Assembly: GCA_030429565.1 (NCBI GenBank)
Contig: JAUIFE010000016.1
Span: forward strand, 124,001 to 188,000
DNA from: Holophagae bacterium
GTDB lineage: Bacteria; Acidobacteriota; Holophagae; Acanthopleuribacterales; Acanthopleuribacteraceae
Direction: 5' to 3'
Length of the DNA: 64,000 bases
Positions 1 to 11,000 of the stretch are shown here, piece by piece; the first letter of the stretch is position 1, and each line of letters opens with the position of its first letter. Under the pieces are notes generated by a model. That model searched no databases. It saw only the letters and a list, made by a program, of their open reading frames with translations, and was not told where the DNA came from. Both the position numbers and the translations under genes were made by a program.

Positions 1-3000
1 TGCCCGACTACATGGTCCCGGCGCAGTGTTTTGTGCTGGACCATTTCCCGCTCAATGCCAACGGCAAAATCGATGTCGCCAAACTGCCGACGGAACACCC
101 AACCCAGGAAACGGCTGTCGCCAACCCGCCTCAAACGGAAACGGAACGCCGTTTGGCGGACGTGTGGTGCGCGGTACTCGGCGTTAAACAGGTCTCGCGT
201 GACGCGGGCTTCTTCGAAAGCGGCGGCGATTCCATCATGGCGTTGCAGGTGATTGCCCAAGCCCGCAAGCAAGACTTAAACCTAAAGTTAGGCGTACTTT
301 TCCAGCAGCCGAGCTTGGCCGAACTGGCCGCACGTGTCGACGCCGAAACGGCGAACACGGCTGAGACGGCAGATGTCGCCGCCGAAAACGACGACCTATT
401 GGCGGTGCCACAAGCGTTCGCGTTACTGGCGCCGGCAGACCGGGAACGCCTACCGGCCGACGTCGAAGACGCTTACCCCTTGGCCGCATTACAAGCGGGC
501 ATGCTGTACCACAGCACGCGTTTCCCCACCTCGAACCTTTACCACAATTACACGACTTACCGCTTACAAGGCCCGTGTAACCCGCATCTTTGGCACTTGG
601 CGGTGGAACGCTTGCTACAAAATCATGCGGTGCTGCGCAGCAGCTTCAACCTCGGTGATTACTCGCAACCCTTGCAGTTGGTGCATCGCGAGGTTCCTGT
701 CCCCTTCACCTTTGTCGATTGGCAACACCTTGACGAAGCGACGCAAAACGTCAAGATCGCGGCCTTCCTGGAGACCGAGAAACACGAAAAATTTGTGTTC
801 GAGCGAGCGCCGCTGATTCGTTTCGTGCTGCACCGTCTGCGCGACGATCTGATTCATATGACGGTCACCGAGCACCATGCCGTGCTTGACGGCTGGAGCG
901 TGTACAGCTTGGTGAACGAACTGTTAGCCGACATCAACCAACGGCTGCGTGGGGCCGTGTTACCGCAACGCACATGGGCCACGCGTTTCAGCGCGTACGT
1001 CGCGGCGGAACACCGCATGGTGACCGACCCGGAGGCACGGGCCTTTTGGCAAGCCGCCACCGCCGACGCGCCGCGTTTCAGTTTCCCACAACGGGGCCAC
1101 GCGTCCGTCACGCCGGCCAACCAATTGGCCAAACGCCGCTTCGGCCGCGACCAAGTGCAACAGTTAAAGCAATTAGCGGCCGCCTGGGGCATGACCGTCA
1201 AACACTTGCTACTGGCGGTCCACGCCGTCGCGGTACGGATCGGAACAGGTCAACAAACGCTGTTGACCGGGATGGTCACCAACGGCCGCTGTGCCGGTGA
1301 AGACGGCGACAAGGTGTTGGGTGTGTTTCTCAACACCGTCCCGATGAAAATCACCGTCGCCACCCAGGGTTGGCGCGAACTGGCGGAGCAGATCCGTCGT
1401 CGCGAAGGTGAAATGTTGCCCTATCGCCGCTACCCACTGGCCTCAATGCACCAGGACAACGGCGGCCCCCTGTTTGAGATCGCCTTTAATTACACCCACT
1501 TCCATGTGTTAACCGGCGGGGGCGAACAGCTCAAACTGCAAGAACACGGTTTCTTTGACGAAACCAACTTCGCGCTTCTCGCCCAGTTCAACCTGGAAAC
1601 TGAAAACGAGGTTTTGGCGCTTGATCTCAACTACGATCCGAGTCGACTGGAAGCGCGGACGGCTGAACGCTGGGCCGACACCTGTGCGCGGGTTTTGACC
1701 CATCTCTTGGCGGCGCCCAACGAAACGGCCCTGCAAGCACAGCACTTAGACCCGGTCCAAACACGGGCACGCATCGCCGCCGTCAATCCCAACGCCGCCG
1801 CCAACCGCTCCGGCGCGGATCCAACCGCCGCGATTTCGGCACAGGCCGAGGCCGACCCGGACCGCAATGCGCTGGTGTTCGGCACGCAACAACGCAGCTA
1901 CGCTGAATTGGAAGCGAACAGCAACCGCATCGCCCACCACCTGTTGGCACTGGGCGTCCAGCCTGGCGACCTGGTGGCCGTCCATCTCCAGCGCGGTATC
2001 CTGCAAATCGAAACCCTGATCGCGGTGCTCAAAGCCGGCTGTGGTTATTTACCGCTCGATCCCGGTTACCCAACGGAACGACTGGAGACGATGGCCGCCG
2101 ACGCATCAGCCGCCCTGCTCGTCAGCGACACCGCCGCCCTCAATCGCGGCTGGGCGACCCGCACCATCGCCGCCGACCAACTGCTACAACCCCACTTCCC
2201 CGCCGATCGTCCCAAGGTCCCACAGGACCCGACATTACCCGGTTACTTGCTGTACACCTCGGGATCAACCGGCAAACCCAAAGGGGTGCTGATGCATCGC
2301 GGTCCTTTGGTCAACCTGCAAGGGTGGCACCTGGCGGATGCAGATTTGGCGCTGCCGTTGCGCACCTTGCAATTCACCTCGCTGAACTTCGACGTCCATT
2401 TCCAGGAAATCTTCACCACGCTGGCTACGGGCGGAAGCCTGGTCCTCATCGCCGAGGAAACCCGTCGCGACTTGCAAGCCCTGGCGACGCTGATTGAGCA
2501 AGCGCGGATTGAACGCCTGTACATGCCCTTTGTGGCGCTGCAACAGTTGGCGACGATTTTTGTCGACGAACACCGGCCGCCGCGACATGTACGCCAGTGG
2601 ATTACCGCCGGAGAAGCGTTAAAGGCGACGGATAGCTTGCGCAAATTGTTCCAATTGTTACCGGATGCGCGGCTCAGCAATCACTACGGCCCCACTGAAA
2701 GCCACGTGGTTATCGCGCACAAACTGGACGCCAAAGCCTGTTCGTGGCCCGCGTTACCACCGATCGGTCGCCCCATCGACGGGGCCACGGCCTTGATCCT
2801 CGACGAACATTTGCAGCCGGTCCAACCAGGCGTGCCTGGCGAGTTGTACCTGGGCGGCGCGGTTCTCGCGCGCGGTTACCGCAACAAACCGGACCAAACC
2901 GCCGAACGATTTGTGCCCGATCCCTACAACGGCCAAGGCGCACGCCTGTACCGGACGGGCGATTTGGCAATGTGGGATGAAGACGGCGTGGTGTGGTTCC

Positions 3001-6000
3001 TCGGCCGCATCGACCACCAAGTCAAGTACCGTGGTTACCGCATTGAGTTGGGCGAAATAGAGGTTGCCCTCAAACGCCGCGCGGGTGTCAGCGAAGCGGT
3101 TGTCATGCTACAGGGCGAATCCCCCAACCAACAACTGACCGCCTACGTGACGGGCAAGGTCGACGACCGAGCGACGGTTTTGGCGGAACTGCGCCGCGAG
3201 CTGCCCGAATACATGGTGCCCACGGCACTGGTGTTGCTCGAACGTTTCCCACTGACCCCCAGCGGCAAAATTAACCGGCAAACGCTGCCGGCACCGAGCG
3301 CGAGCGACCGTCCGCGCAATGCCAATCGGCGCGCACCGGTCACGGCCGTAGAGCGTTTGGTGGCGCAACAATTCGAAGCCTGTTTGGGCGTATCGGAAGT
3401 TGGATTAGACGACGACTTCTTCAGCCTAGGCGGCCACTCACTGAACGCCACCCAACTGGCCTTCCGCCTCAAGGAACGAGGCCGCACCGCGATCAGCATT
3501 AGCGACATCTTCAACGAACGCACGGTGGCGCGCATCGCCGCCGTCATTGGCGCGGCAACGTCGACAAAGGCCGACAGCGGCCTGGCCACAGGACCCGCCC
3601 AAAACCCCGTCCAAGCACCGGCGACGGCCAACCAACGCCAGTTGGTGCTGTTCGAAGACATCAACGGTGTCGGTTGTGTTTACAACCTGCCCTTGATTTT
3701 GGAACTGCGCGGCCCACTCGATGTTCAAGCGCTGCAGCAAGCCTTCCTCAGCGTCCGTCGTCGTCACGCCGGCTTGGCCGCCCGTTTGGTCCGCGACGGT
3801 GAAACCATCCTCATCCACCAAGACGCACCCGCACCCGCATGGCAACGGGACCAGGCCGACAGTGTCGCCCTAGCCCAAACGATGGCGGATCACTTCGTTC
3901 GCGAACCCCTGTCGGCATTGGACCCACAGCCGGTACGCCTCCAGTTAATCCGCATCGATGAACATCACCACCTGTTCGTTATCCTCATGCATCACGTGCT
4001 GGCCGACGGCTGGTCCTGTGGTTTGTTGGTGGAACAACTCCAAGCAGCGTATGCCGACAACCGCCAAGCGGACGACCGGCACCCGGCACCGAGTTTCTTG
4101 AACCACGCGGCAGCGTTGCGCGAACAAACGCCGGCACCTTGGGCGGACGACCTGGCTTACTGGCGCTCGCGCCTGACGCCGATTCCGCCGGCCCTGGGTC
4201 TGTTCTGCGATCACGATCGTGCCGGCGAGACCCCGACCGCAAGCGAAAGCCTGCATTTGCGTTTGGCGCAACCGGTGCTCGACCTGCTCAACCGTCGCCG
4301 CGATGAGCTGGGCACCACCCAGTTCATCTTGATTTTCAGTGCATTCGCGGCGGCCTTGGCCCGTTACCACCGCGCCCGTGAATTCTGTGTGGGCACCGCG
4401 CTCGCCAACCGCAATGACGAACGCGACCTGCAAACCTTTGGTTTCTTCACGAACTTGGCCGCCATCCCGCTAAACATCGACCATGCCGCGCCGTTCACCG
4501 AACTGGTCGCCCGCGTTCAGCAGGAAATAAGCGGCGCCGTCGCCCACCAAAGTCTGCCGTTCGAACAGGTGCTCGACGCCTTGGCCCCGGGCGGTGCCGA
4601 CCGTGGCAATCCGTTCTTCGAAACGCTGTTCACCTATGCCTCGGCCATGACACCCTACCAGGCGGGTGGGGTGACCTGGCAAACGCGGCAGGTGGCCCTC
4701 GGTCACGCCAAAGCCGGTCTCACCCTGGAAGCCTTGGCCTATGACACCCACCTCGACCTGCACCTCGAATGCCGAGCCGATCGCATTGCCGTCAGCACCG
4801 CGCGCACCTTCCTCGACAACGTAGGGCACTTGTTGACGGCTTGGTTACGCGACCCGCAACAACCGCTGAACGCCCCGACCTTGTTGGTGGCCGAGCAGCC
4901 ACCGGCGCCGCCGCTCCCCGCCTTAGACCCAACCCCCTTGCACCAACGGTTTGAACGTCAGGCGGCAGCCAATCCGGGCCGACTCGCGCTGCGCGCCGAA
5001 CGCGATCTGACTTACGGTGAACTGGACCGCGCCGCTAACCGCATGGCGCATTGGCTGATTGCACGTGGGGTTCAGCCAGGCGACCGCATCGCCGTGCAAC
5101 AGACGCGGCGCGCCAACATGGTGGTTTCGCTGCTCGCCACCCTCAAAACCGGCGCGGCCTACGTTGCCGTCGACGAACGCGGCAATGCCGAGCGCGTCGC
5201 CCTGATCGCCGCCGACGCCGACAGCCGCATGATTCTGGTCGATTCCGAAACGGAAGAGCGCGCCCATCACGCCGACGCGGTCAACGTCGACAACCTGGAC
5301 CTGAGCACTTACCCAGACACCCGGCCCGAGCGCACCATCGACCCCAACGCGGTCATGTACTTGATTTACACCTCTGGCACCACCGGCACGCCCAAGGCGA
5401 TCATGGTTCGCCACCGCAACGCAAACCGTCTGTTCGACGTGACCTGTCACCTGGATTACAGCGCCGACAAAATCTGGACCCTGTTCCACAGCATCGCCTT
5501 TGATTTCACCGTCCTCGAACTCTGGGGTCCGCTGGCGCACGGTGCCCGCTTGGTGTTGGTTCCCTTCTGGACCAGCCGCAATCCCGAAGCCTTGCGGGAT
5601 CTGTTGGAACGCGAACAGGTCACCCATTTGTGTCAAACCCCCTCGGCGCTGCGCCAGTTGCTCGACAGCTTCGCGGTGGACGATGCGACGCGTGTGCCAC
5701 ACCTGGAGCGGGTTTTCATCGGCGGCGAGGCCTTGGATTGTCATTGGATTGCGGCTTGGCGCGCACGCCGCAAGGGAAGTAATCCGGCTTTTTACAACGT
5801 GTACGGTCCCACCGAAGCGGTTTGCATTGTCGACGCGATGGAAATCACGGCGACCTGGCAAGCCCCGGCGGGCAGTATTCTCGGACCTGTTTTCGCCGAC
5901 ATCGACATGCAGGTTTGCGACGAACACATGCGACCGCTGCCTGACGGCGCCGTGGGTGAACTGGTCATCGGCGGTGCTTGTGTCTCCAAGGGTTACCTGA

Positions 6001-8078
6001 AACGGCCGCGCCTGACGGCGACCAGTTTCGTTCCCGATCCAGACGGAAGCAACGGCGAACGTCGCTACCGCAGTGGTGACTTGGCCTTGCGTTTGGCCGA
6101 CGGTACCTTCCTGTACCTCGGCCGTCGCGATCATCAGGTCAAGGTGCGCGGGTTCCGAATGGAGCTTGGCGAAATTCAAACAGCGCTGCTGCGTTTACCG
6201 GAAGTCGAAGAAGCGCTGGTGGTCACGCGTGTGGTGGAAGGCAGCGAGGCGGATCTGGTCGCCTACTACCGACCGAGCCGCGAGGACGTAGACGAAAACC
6301 GGCTGCGGCGACTGCTGCAAGACAAACTACACCCGGCCATGTGGCCGGCCTACTGGGTGGCGGTCGACCCATTCCCACTCACCCAAAACGGGAAAATCGA
6401 TCGCGGCGCCTTGCCGGAACCCCAAGCAACCGCCACGGGCCGTCAGGTGCTTGCCCCGCGCAACTCATGGGAGCAAGGTCTGTACGAGCTGTGGCGGGAA
6501 TTGTTGCCAGGCGTGGAAAACATCGGCGTCGACGACGATTTCTTCGTGCTCGGCGGTCAAAGTTTGCGCGCGGCCCGGTTGGCAAGCCGCATTCGAGAAC
6601 GGTTTGCGGTACGCTTCGACGTGCGTGACCTGTTTGAAGCCACAACCATCGCAACCCAAGCCGAACGGCTCGCCACCCTACCGACGACCGCGCCTCGGCT
6701 CGCGCCGATCAGCCGCCGGGAAGTGGCGGATCGCTTCGCGGTCACACCCGGTCAACAGATTATGTGGACGACCTCGCAGGTCGAGGACAACGCCCGTGCC
6801 TACCACCTACCGTTTGCCTACGAACTCAACGCGGCACCGGACCAGGTCGAAGCGGCCTTAACAGCCTTGGTGGCAAGGCACGAGAGCCTGCGCACGCGGT
6901 TTGTGCTTGCCGAAGACCTAACCCAAATCGTGATGAAGCACATGCCGGTTACCCTCAGCGTCAAAGACGTTCGGACGGCTGCCGATCCCGACAACGCCGC
7001 GAGCGACGACGCGGTTACCGACGCAGCCCGGTTGTTTGATTTGGAACAGGGTCCCCTGTTCCGCTTCACCTACTACCACCTGAGCGACACGCGCGCCTTG
7101 TTGGTCACCAATTTCCATCACTTGATTGTCGACGGCTGGTCAATCAACCTCATTCAACGCGACCTGCGCGACGCGCTCAACGGCCGGCCGCTTGCACCGC
7201 CGCCCCAAGTTCGCTACCGCGACTATGCGGTTTGGTTGCAGGAGCAACTGCAAGGCGACACCTTAACAGCCTCACGCCAATACTGGTTAACCCAACTCGC
7301 GGACTGCGACACGCGTTTGGGTCTGGCCCGCGCGCAGACCAACACGGCAGGGAAAACCTTTGGCGCCGCCACGCTGATTCGGCGCCTGCCGGCGGGGCTT
7401 TTGACGCGGCTTAACGCCTTGGCCCAAGATCACAAGGTCACCCTGTTCCACACGGTCTGGGCGTTGTTCCACTTGGCTTGCTACCAAGCAAACGGCCGCC
7501 ACGACTTAACCGTCGGCACCCCGCTCGCGGGCCGCTTGAGCCCGGCCCTGGAGCAAATCGTCGGTTTCTTCGTGCAAATGAGTGCGGTGCGTACACGTTT
7601 CAGCGGCGAAACGACCTTGGCGAACTTGCTGGCCGAAATCCGCGACAGCATGTTGGCCGCCGATCAGCACCAGTGTTACCCGTTGGAAAAGGTTTTCCGC
7701 GAACTGAACCGCGATCCGAACCGTGCGGCGCCGGCGATGATTGAAGCAGCGGTGGCCTGGCAGAACCACGCCGACGAGGCCGCCGCCCAGGACGGCGCGG
7801 TCAGGATGCAGCCGCGTGATATCCCCATCCGCCACGCCCAATACGACTTGCTTTTGCTGGCCATGCCGTCGGGCCGCGACCACCTTGACCTGCATTTCCT
7901 GTACAACGCCGACAGCTTCAGCGCCGACCAAATCAGTGCCTTCTACGAGCAACTTCTTACCCTGGCCGAAGCCTGGTGTCTGGCCGCTCAACAGCAACAA
8001 AACCCAACCGTCGCCGATCTCCGCCCGAACGCGGACGAACCCGCCGTCGTTGATCCTTTCGCCGATCTTGCCTGGTAA
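1..8078 (+). CDS. Non-ribosomal peptide synthetase, 5'-partial (A-tail-T / C-A-T / C-A-T / C)
   Basis: The reading frame is open from base 3, entering in the tail of an A domain (PDYMVP, then NGKID), so the gene starts upstream. Residues are counted from the Met codon at 12. T1 has GGDS (Ser74). C1 has an AYPL-type start and HH288-289 with D293. A1 is about 605-1095, with YTSGSTG near 747 and code D-V-Q-Y-I-A-H-V-V, the known proline code. T2 has Ser1143. C2 has HH1327-1328. A2 is about 1640-2135 with code D-F-L-C-F-G-V-C-I, which I cannot assign although the surrounding motifs resemble threonine-type A domains. T3 has GGQS (Ser2184). A final C domain has HH2369-2370 and DGW. The protein ends after this C domain with an acidic tail (DPFADLAW), so its last module is completed by the next protein. 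The next gene follows after 18 nt with its own AGGAG site. Confidence 0.95.
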   Translation, partial: PDYMVPAQCFVLDHFPLNANGKIDVAKLPTEHPTQETAVANPPQTETERRLADVWCAVLGVKQVSRDAGFFESGGDSIMALQVIAQARKQDLNLKLGVLFQQPSLAELAARVDAETANTAETADVAAENDDLLAVPQAFALLAPADRERLPADVEDAYPLAALQAGMLYHSTRFPTSNLYHNYTTYRLQGPCNPHLWHLAVERLLQNHAVLRSSFNLGDYSQPLQLVHREVPVPFTFVDWQHLDEATQNVKIAAFLETEKHEKFVFERAPLIRFVLHRLRDDLIHMTVTEHHAVLDGWSVYSLVNELLADINQRLRGAVLPQRTWATRFSAYVAAEHRMVTDPEARAFWQAATADAPRFSFPQRGHASVTPANQLAKRRFGRDQVQQLKQLAAAWGMTVKHLLLAVHAVAVRIGTGQQTLLTGMVTNGRCAGEDGDKVLGVFLNTVPMKITVATQGWRELAEQIRRREGEMLPYRRYPLASMHQDNGGPLFEIAFNYTHFHVLTGGGEQLKLQEHGFFDETNFALLAQFNLETENEVLALDLNYDPSRLEARTAERWADTCARVLTHLLAAPNETALQAQHLDPVQTRARIAAVNPNAAANRSGADPTAAISAQAEADPDRNALVFGTQQRSYAELEANSNRIAHHLLALGVQPGDLVAVHLQRGILQIETLIAVLKAGCGYLPLDPGYPTERLETMAADASAALLVSDTAALNRGWATRTIAADQLLQPHFPADRPKVPQDPTLPGYLLYTSGSTGKPKGVLMHRGPLVNLQGWHLADADLALPLRTLQFTSLNFDVHFQEIFTTLATGGSLVLIAEETRRDLQALATLIEQARIERLYMPFVALQQLATIFVDEHRPPRHVRQWITAGEALKATDSLRKLFQLLPDARLSNHYGPTESHVVIAHKLDAKACSWPALPPIGRPIDGATALILDEHLQPVQPGVPGELYLGGAVLARGYRNKPDQTAERFVPDPYNGQGARLYRTGDLAMWDEDGVVWFLGRIDHQVKYRGYRIELGEIEVALKRRAGVSEAVVMLQGESPNQQLTAYVTGKVDDRATVLAELRRELPEYMVPTALVLLERFPLTPSGKINRQTLPAPSASDRPRNANRRAPVTAVERLVAQQFEACLGVSEVGLDDDFFSLGGHSLNATQLAFRLKERGRTAISISDIFNERTVARIAAVIGAATSTKADSGLATGPAQNPVQAPATANQRQLVLFEDINGVGCVYNLPLILELRGPLDVQALQQAFLSVRRRHAGLAARLVRDGETILIHQDAPAPAWQRDQADSVALAQTMADHFVREPLSALDPQPVRLQLIRIDEHHHLFVILMHHVLADGWSCGLLVEQLQAAYADNRQADDRHPAPSFLNHAAALREQTPAPWADDLAYWRSRLTPIPPALGLFCDHDRAGETPTASESLHLRLAQPVLDLLNRRRDELGTTQFILIFSAFAAALARYHRAREFCVGTALANRNDERDLQTFGFFTNLAAIPLNIDHAAPFTELVARVQQEISGAVAHQSLPFEQVLDALAPGGADRGNPFFETLFTYASAMTPYQAGGVTWQTRQVALGHAKAGLTLEALAYDTHLDLHLECRADRIAVSTARTFLDNVGHLLTAWLRDPQQPLNAPTLLVAEQPPAPPLPALDPTPLHQRFERQAAANPGRLALRAERDLTYGELDRAANRMAHWLIARGVQPGDRIAVQQTRRANMVVSLLATLKTGAAYVAVDERGNAERVALIAADADSRMILVDSETEERAHHADAVNVDNLDLSTYPDTRPERTIDPNAVMYLIYTSGTTGTPKAIMVRHRNANRLFDVTCHLDYSADKIWTLFHSIAFDFTVLELWGPLAHGARLVLVPFWTSRNPEALRDLLEREQVTHLCQTPSALRQLLDSFAVDDATRVPHLERVFIGGEALDCHWIAAWRARRKGSNPAFYNVYGPTEAVCIVDAMEITATWQAPAGSILGPVFADIDMQVCDEHMRPLPDGAVGELVIGGACVSKGYLKRPRLTATSFVPDPDGSNGERRYRSGDLALRLADGTFLYLGRRDHQVKVRGFRMELGEIQTALLRLPEVEEALVVTRVVEGSEADLVAYYRPSREDVDENRLRRLLQDKLHPAMWPAYWVAVDPFPLTQNGKIDRGALPEPQATATGRQVLAPRNSWEQGLYELWRELLPGVENIGVDDDFFVLGGQSLRAARLASRIRERFAVRFDVRDLFEATTIATQAERLATLPTTAPRLAPISRREVADRFAVTPGQQIMWTTSQVEDNARAYHLPFAYELNAAPDQVEAALTALVARHESLRTRFVLAEDLTQIVMKHMPVTLSVKDVRTAADPDNAASDDAVTDAARLFDLEQGPLFRFTYYHLSDTRALLVTNFHHLIVDGWSINLIQRDLRDALNGRPLAPPPQVRYRDYAVWLQEQLQGDTLTASRQYWLTQLADCDTRLGLARAQTNTAGKTFGAATLIRRLPAGLLTRLNALAQDHKVTLFHTVWALFHLACYQANGRHDLTVGTPLAGRLSPALEQIVGFFVQMSAVRTRFSGETTLANLLAEIRDSMLAADQHQCYPLEKVFRELNRDPNRAAPAMIEAAVAWQNHADEAAAQDGAVRMQPRDIPIRHAQYDLLLLAMPSGRDHLDLHFLYNADSFSADQISAFYEQLLTLAEAWCLAAQQQQNPTVADLRPNADEPAVVDPFADLAW

Positions 8079-8096
8079 CTTCGAGGAGAACCTTTC

Positions 8097-11000
8097 ATGA
8101 CTGCAGCCAACCCAACCCTGCAACAACAGCTCGAGCTCGCCGCGGCGGCCGTCGCCCTTAAAGACCCGTCGCGTCCCTTTCACCTCGAAGCAACGGGCCC
8201 TTGCCGCCACGACCAGCCCGTGTCCGATGCGGCCGCGGCCTGCCTTGCCACGCTCGGCACCGGTCACCCGCTGCGCACTTATACCTTGATGTTGGCGGCG
8301 GTGAGCCTCAACCAAAGCGTATTCACCGCCCAAACCCGCGTCTGTACCTGGGCTCCCGGCGTCGCCAGTGGTCCCTTACCCCGGCCCTGGTCGTTGGATA
8401 TCGGCGACAGCGGCACGGTTCGCGATCTGTTAAACCAAACCAAACAAATGCTGTCACAAGGCCAACAAGTGATGGCGGCAGCAACGGCCGTCACGTCGAC
8501 CCAGCCGGAAATCAGCGCCAACCTGGCGCTTTTCGCTCAGGGTGTCCACGACCCGGCCGCCCACGACGCCTTAATCCAACGTTTCCCCTTGGTGGCGGTT
8601 TTCAATGCTTGCCAGGCCGTCACCGAAGTCCAGTGGCACTACGATCCCGCCGTATTCTCGGCCGATTTCGTGGCCGCCGTCGCCGCCAACTTGGACTTGG
8701 TTTTGGCCCAGTGCGGCGACTTGAACCGCGCCCACACAAGCTTCACCTGGCAAACGACGGCCGACCCGACGACGCTGACGCCGGCCGCCTCCTTTCCCAC
8801 GGCCATCGCCGAGTTTGAGGCGCGCGTTGCCGAGACGCCCGACCAGGTTGCCTTGCGTTGCGAAAACGAAACCCTGACTTATGCGGAACTGAACCAATAC
8901 GCCAACCGTTTCGCGCAAATGCTGCGCAGCCGGCACGGCATCGGCCGTGGTGATTGGGTGTGCCTGCCGGCTCGCACCAGCATTGACACATTGATTTCTA
9001 TTTTTGGCATTCTCAAAAGCGGCGCCGCCTATGCGCCGCTTTCGCCGGACTACCCCGACACGCGTTTGGTCCAATTATTGGGCGAGGCCGATTTCAGCCT
9101 GATCATCGCCGATGGTGATCAAGTGCCGCGCCTGGAGGCCTTGGCGCAATCGATTCCCCTGCTGGAACAACCGGACCACCGCGCCACGCCGGCGGGCAAT
9201 CTCCCCAATCCGGTGATTGCGGGTCGGGGCGACGATCCCATTTATTTGCTGTATACCTCCGGTTCGACCGGCAAACCCAAAGGCGTGGTCAACACCCACG
9301 CCGGGGTGGTGCGCCTGGTACGCCACGCCGACTTTGTGCCCTACTCTCGCGATACCGTGACCTTGCTGTTGGCGCCGCTGACGTTTGACGCCTCGACTTT
9401 TGACATTTGGGGTGCGCTCCTCAACGGCGGGACCTGCGTCCTGTACCCGCACGCCATGCCGCAAGTTCACTTAATCGGCGAAACCATGGCGGCCTACGGC
9501 GTCAACACGACTTTCCTGACGGCCGCGTTGTTTAACGCCGTGGTCGATGAAGATGTGCAGGCCCTGCGACCCATGCGCCATTTGTTGGTGGGCGGTGAGG
9601 CATTGTCGCCAACCCACGTGATTCGCGCCCAGCAACACTTGCCCGACACCCAACTCTACAACGGCTACGGCCCAACCGAAGCAACCACCTTCACGGCTGT
9701 TTACCGCATCCCGACGCCGTGGCCGGACGTAACGCGCGCCCTACCAATCGGCTCACCCATCGGCCAAACCGCTTGCCACGTGGTCGACGCGGCGGACCGC
9801 TTGCTGCCGCCGTTCGCCCCCGGCGAACTTTTGATTGCCGGCCCCGGCCTGGCGCGCGGTTACCACGGCAACCAAAAGCTAACCGACGCCAAATTCATCA
9901 CCACACCTTGGTCCAACGGCGAACGCCTTTACCGCAGCGGTGACCGTGTCATGTGGGACGCACACCAAACGCTGTGGTTCTTCGGTCGTGGCGACGACCA
10001 GGTCAAGGTGCGCGGGTTCCGCATCGAACTGGGCGAAATCACGGTTCATTTAAATGAGATCGCGGGCGTGCGCCAATCGGCGGTGCGGGTGATTGGCGAA
10101 AACGCAAGTGACAAACAACTGGCGGCCTACGTCGCCCTGCAAGCGGGAACCAGTGAAACCCAGGTACGCGAAACCTTGGCCGCGCGGTTACCGGACTACA
10201 TGGTACCAACCCGTTGGATGGTTCTCGACGAACTGCCGCGCAACAGCAGCGGCAAAGTCGACCTGCGCGCCTTACCCGGCTTCGACCAACCAAACCACGC
10301 CGGCACGCCCCAAAACAGGGCGCAAAGCGCGCAAGAACAGTTAATCGCGGCCGCCTGGTGCCGGGTGCTTGGCTTGGGCGAAGCCAATGCGACGACCCTT
10401 AACATCGACGACAACTTCTTCGCGATCGGCGGCGACTCGATTCGCGCCATCCAAGTTTTGGCCCAACTGAAAAAGCAGGGCTACAGCTTGGCAGTTCAAG
10501 ATCTGTTCAGCCATGCCACGGTGCGCCGTTTGGCGACCTTGCTGACCAAAAAACAGCCGCACAGCGCCGGCCCCCAGGTAAAACGCACCCCCTTTGCGCT
10601 GTTGGACACAGCACAGCGGGACGCATTGGCTACCGAGCGCGACGACTTAACCGACGCCTATCCGCTGAGCCGGCTCCAAGCGGGTATGGTTTTCCACGCG
10701 GGTTTCGGGGACGGCGACGACCATTACCTGGACCTCATCAGCTACCGTGTCGCGCTGCCCTACCAGGCCGCCGTATTCGAACAGAGCTGGCAGCGGCTCC
10801 ACGCCCGCCACGCGGTGTTGCGCACCGATTTCCAACTGGGCGACGGCGATGCGCCCTTCCAACGCGTCCACCGGCAAATCAGGCCCAAAACGCAGTACAT
10901 CGACCTGCGTGGCCAGGACGAAGCCACACAAAACCAAAGCTTTGAGCGCTGGCAAAGGTCGCAGGCGCAGGCCGCGTTGCCATTCGACCAAGCACCTTTG

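Noticed and set aside
4923..6179. 418-codon open frame on the minus strand
   Set aside because: It lies opposite a fully recognisable A domain. Its Gly/Val/Gln-rich translation is the usual antisense shadow of a GC-rich NRPS gene, and it has no known motifs.
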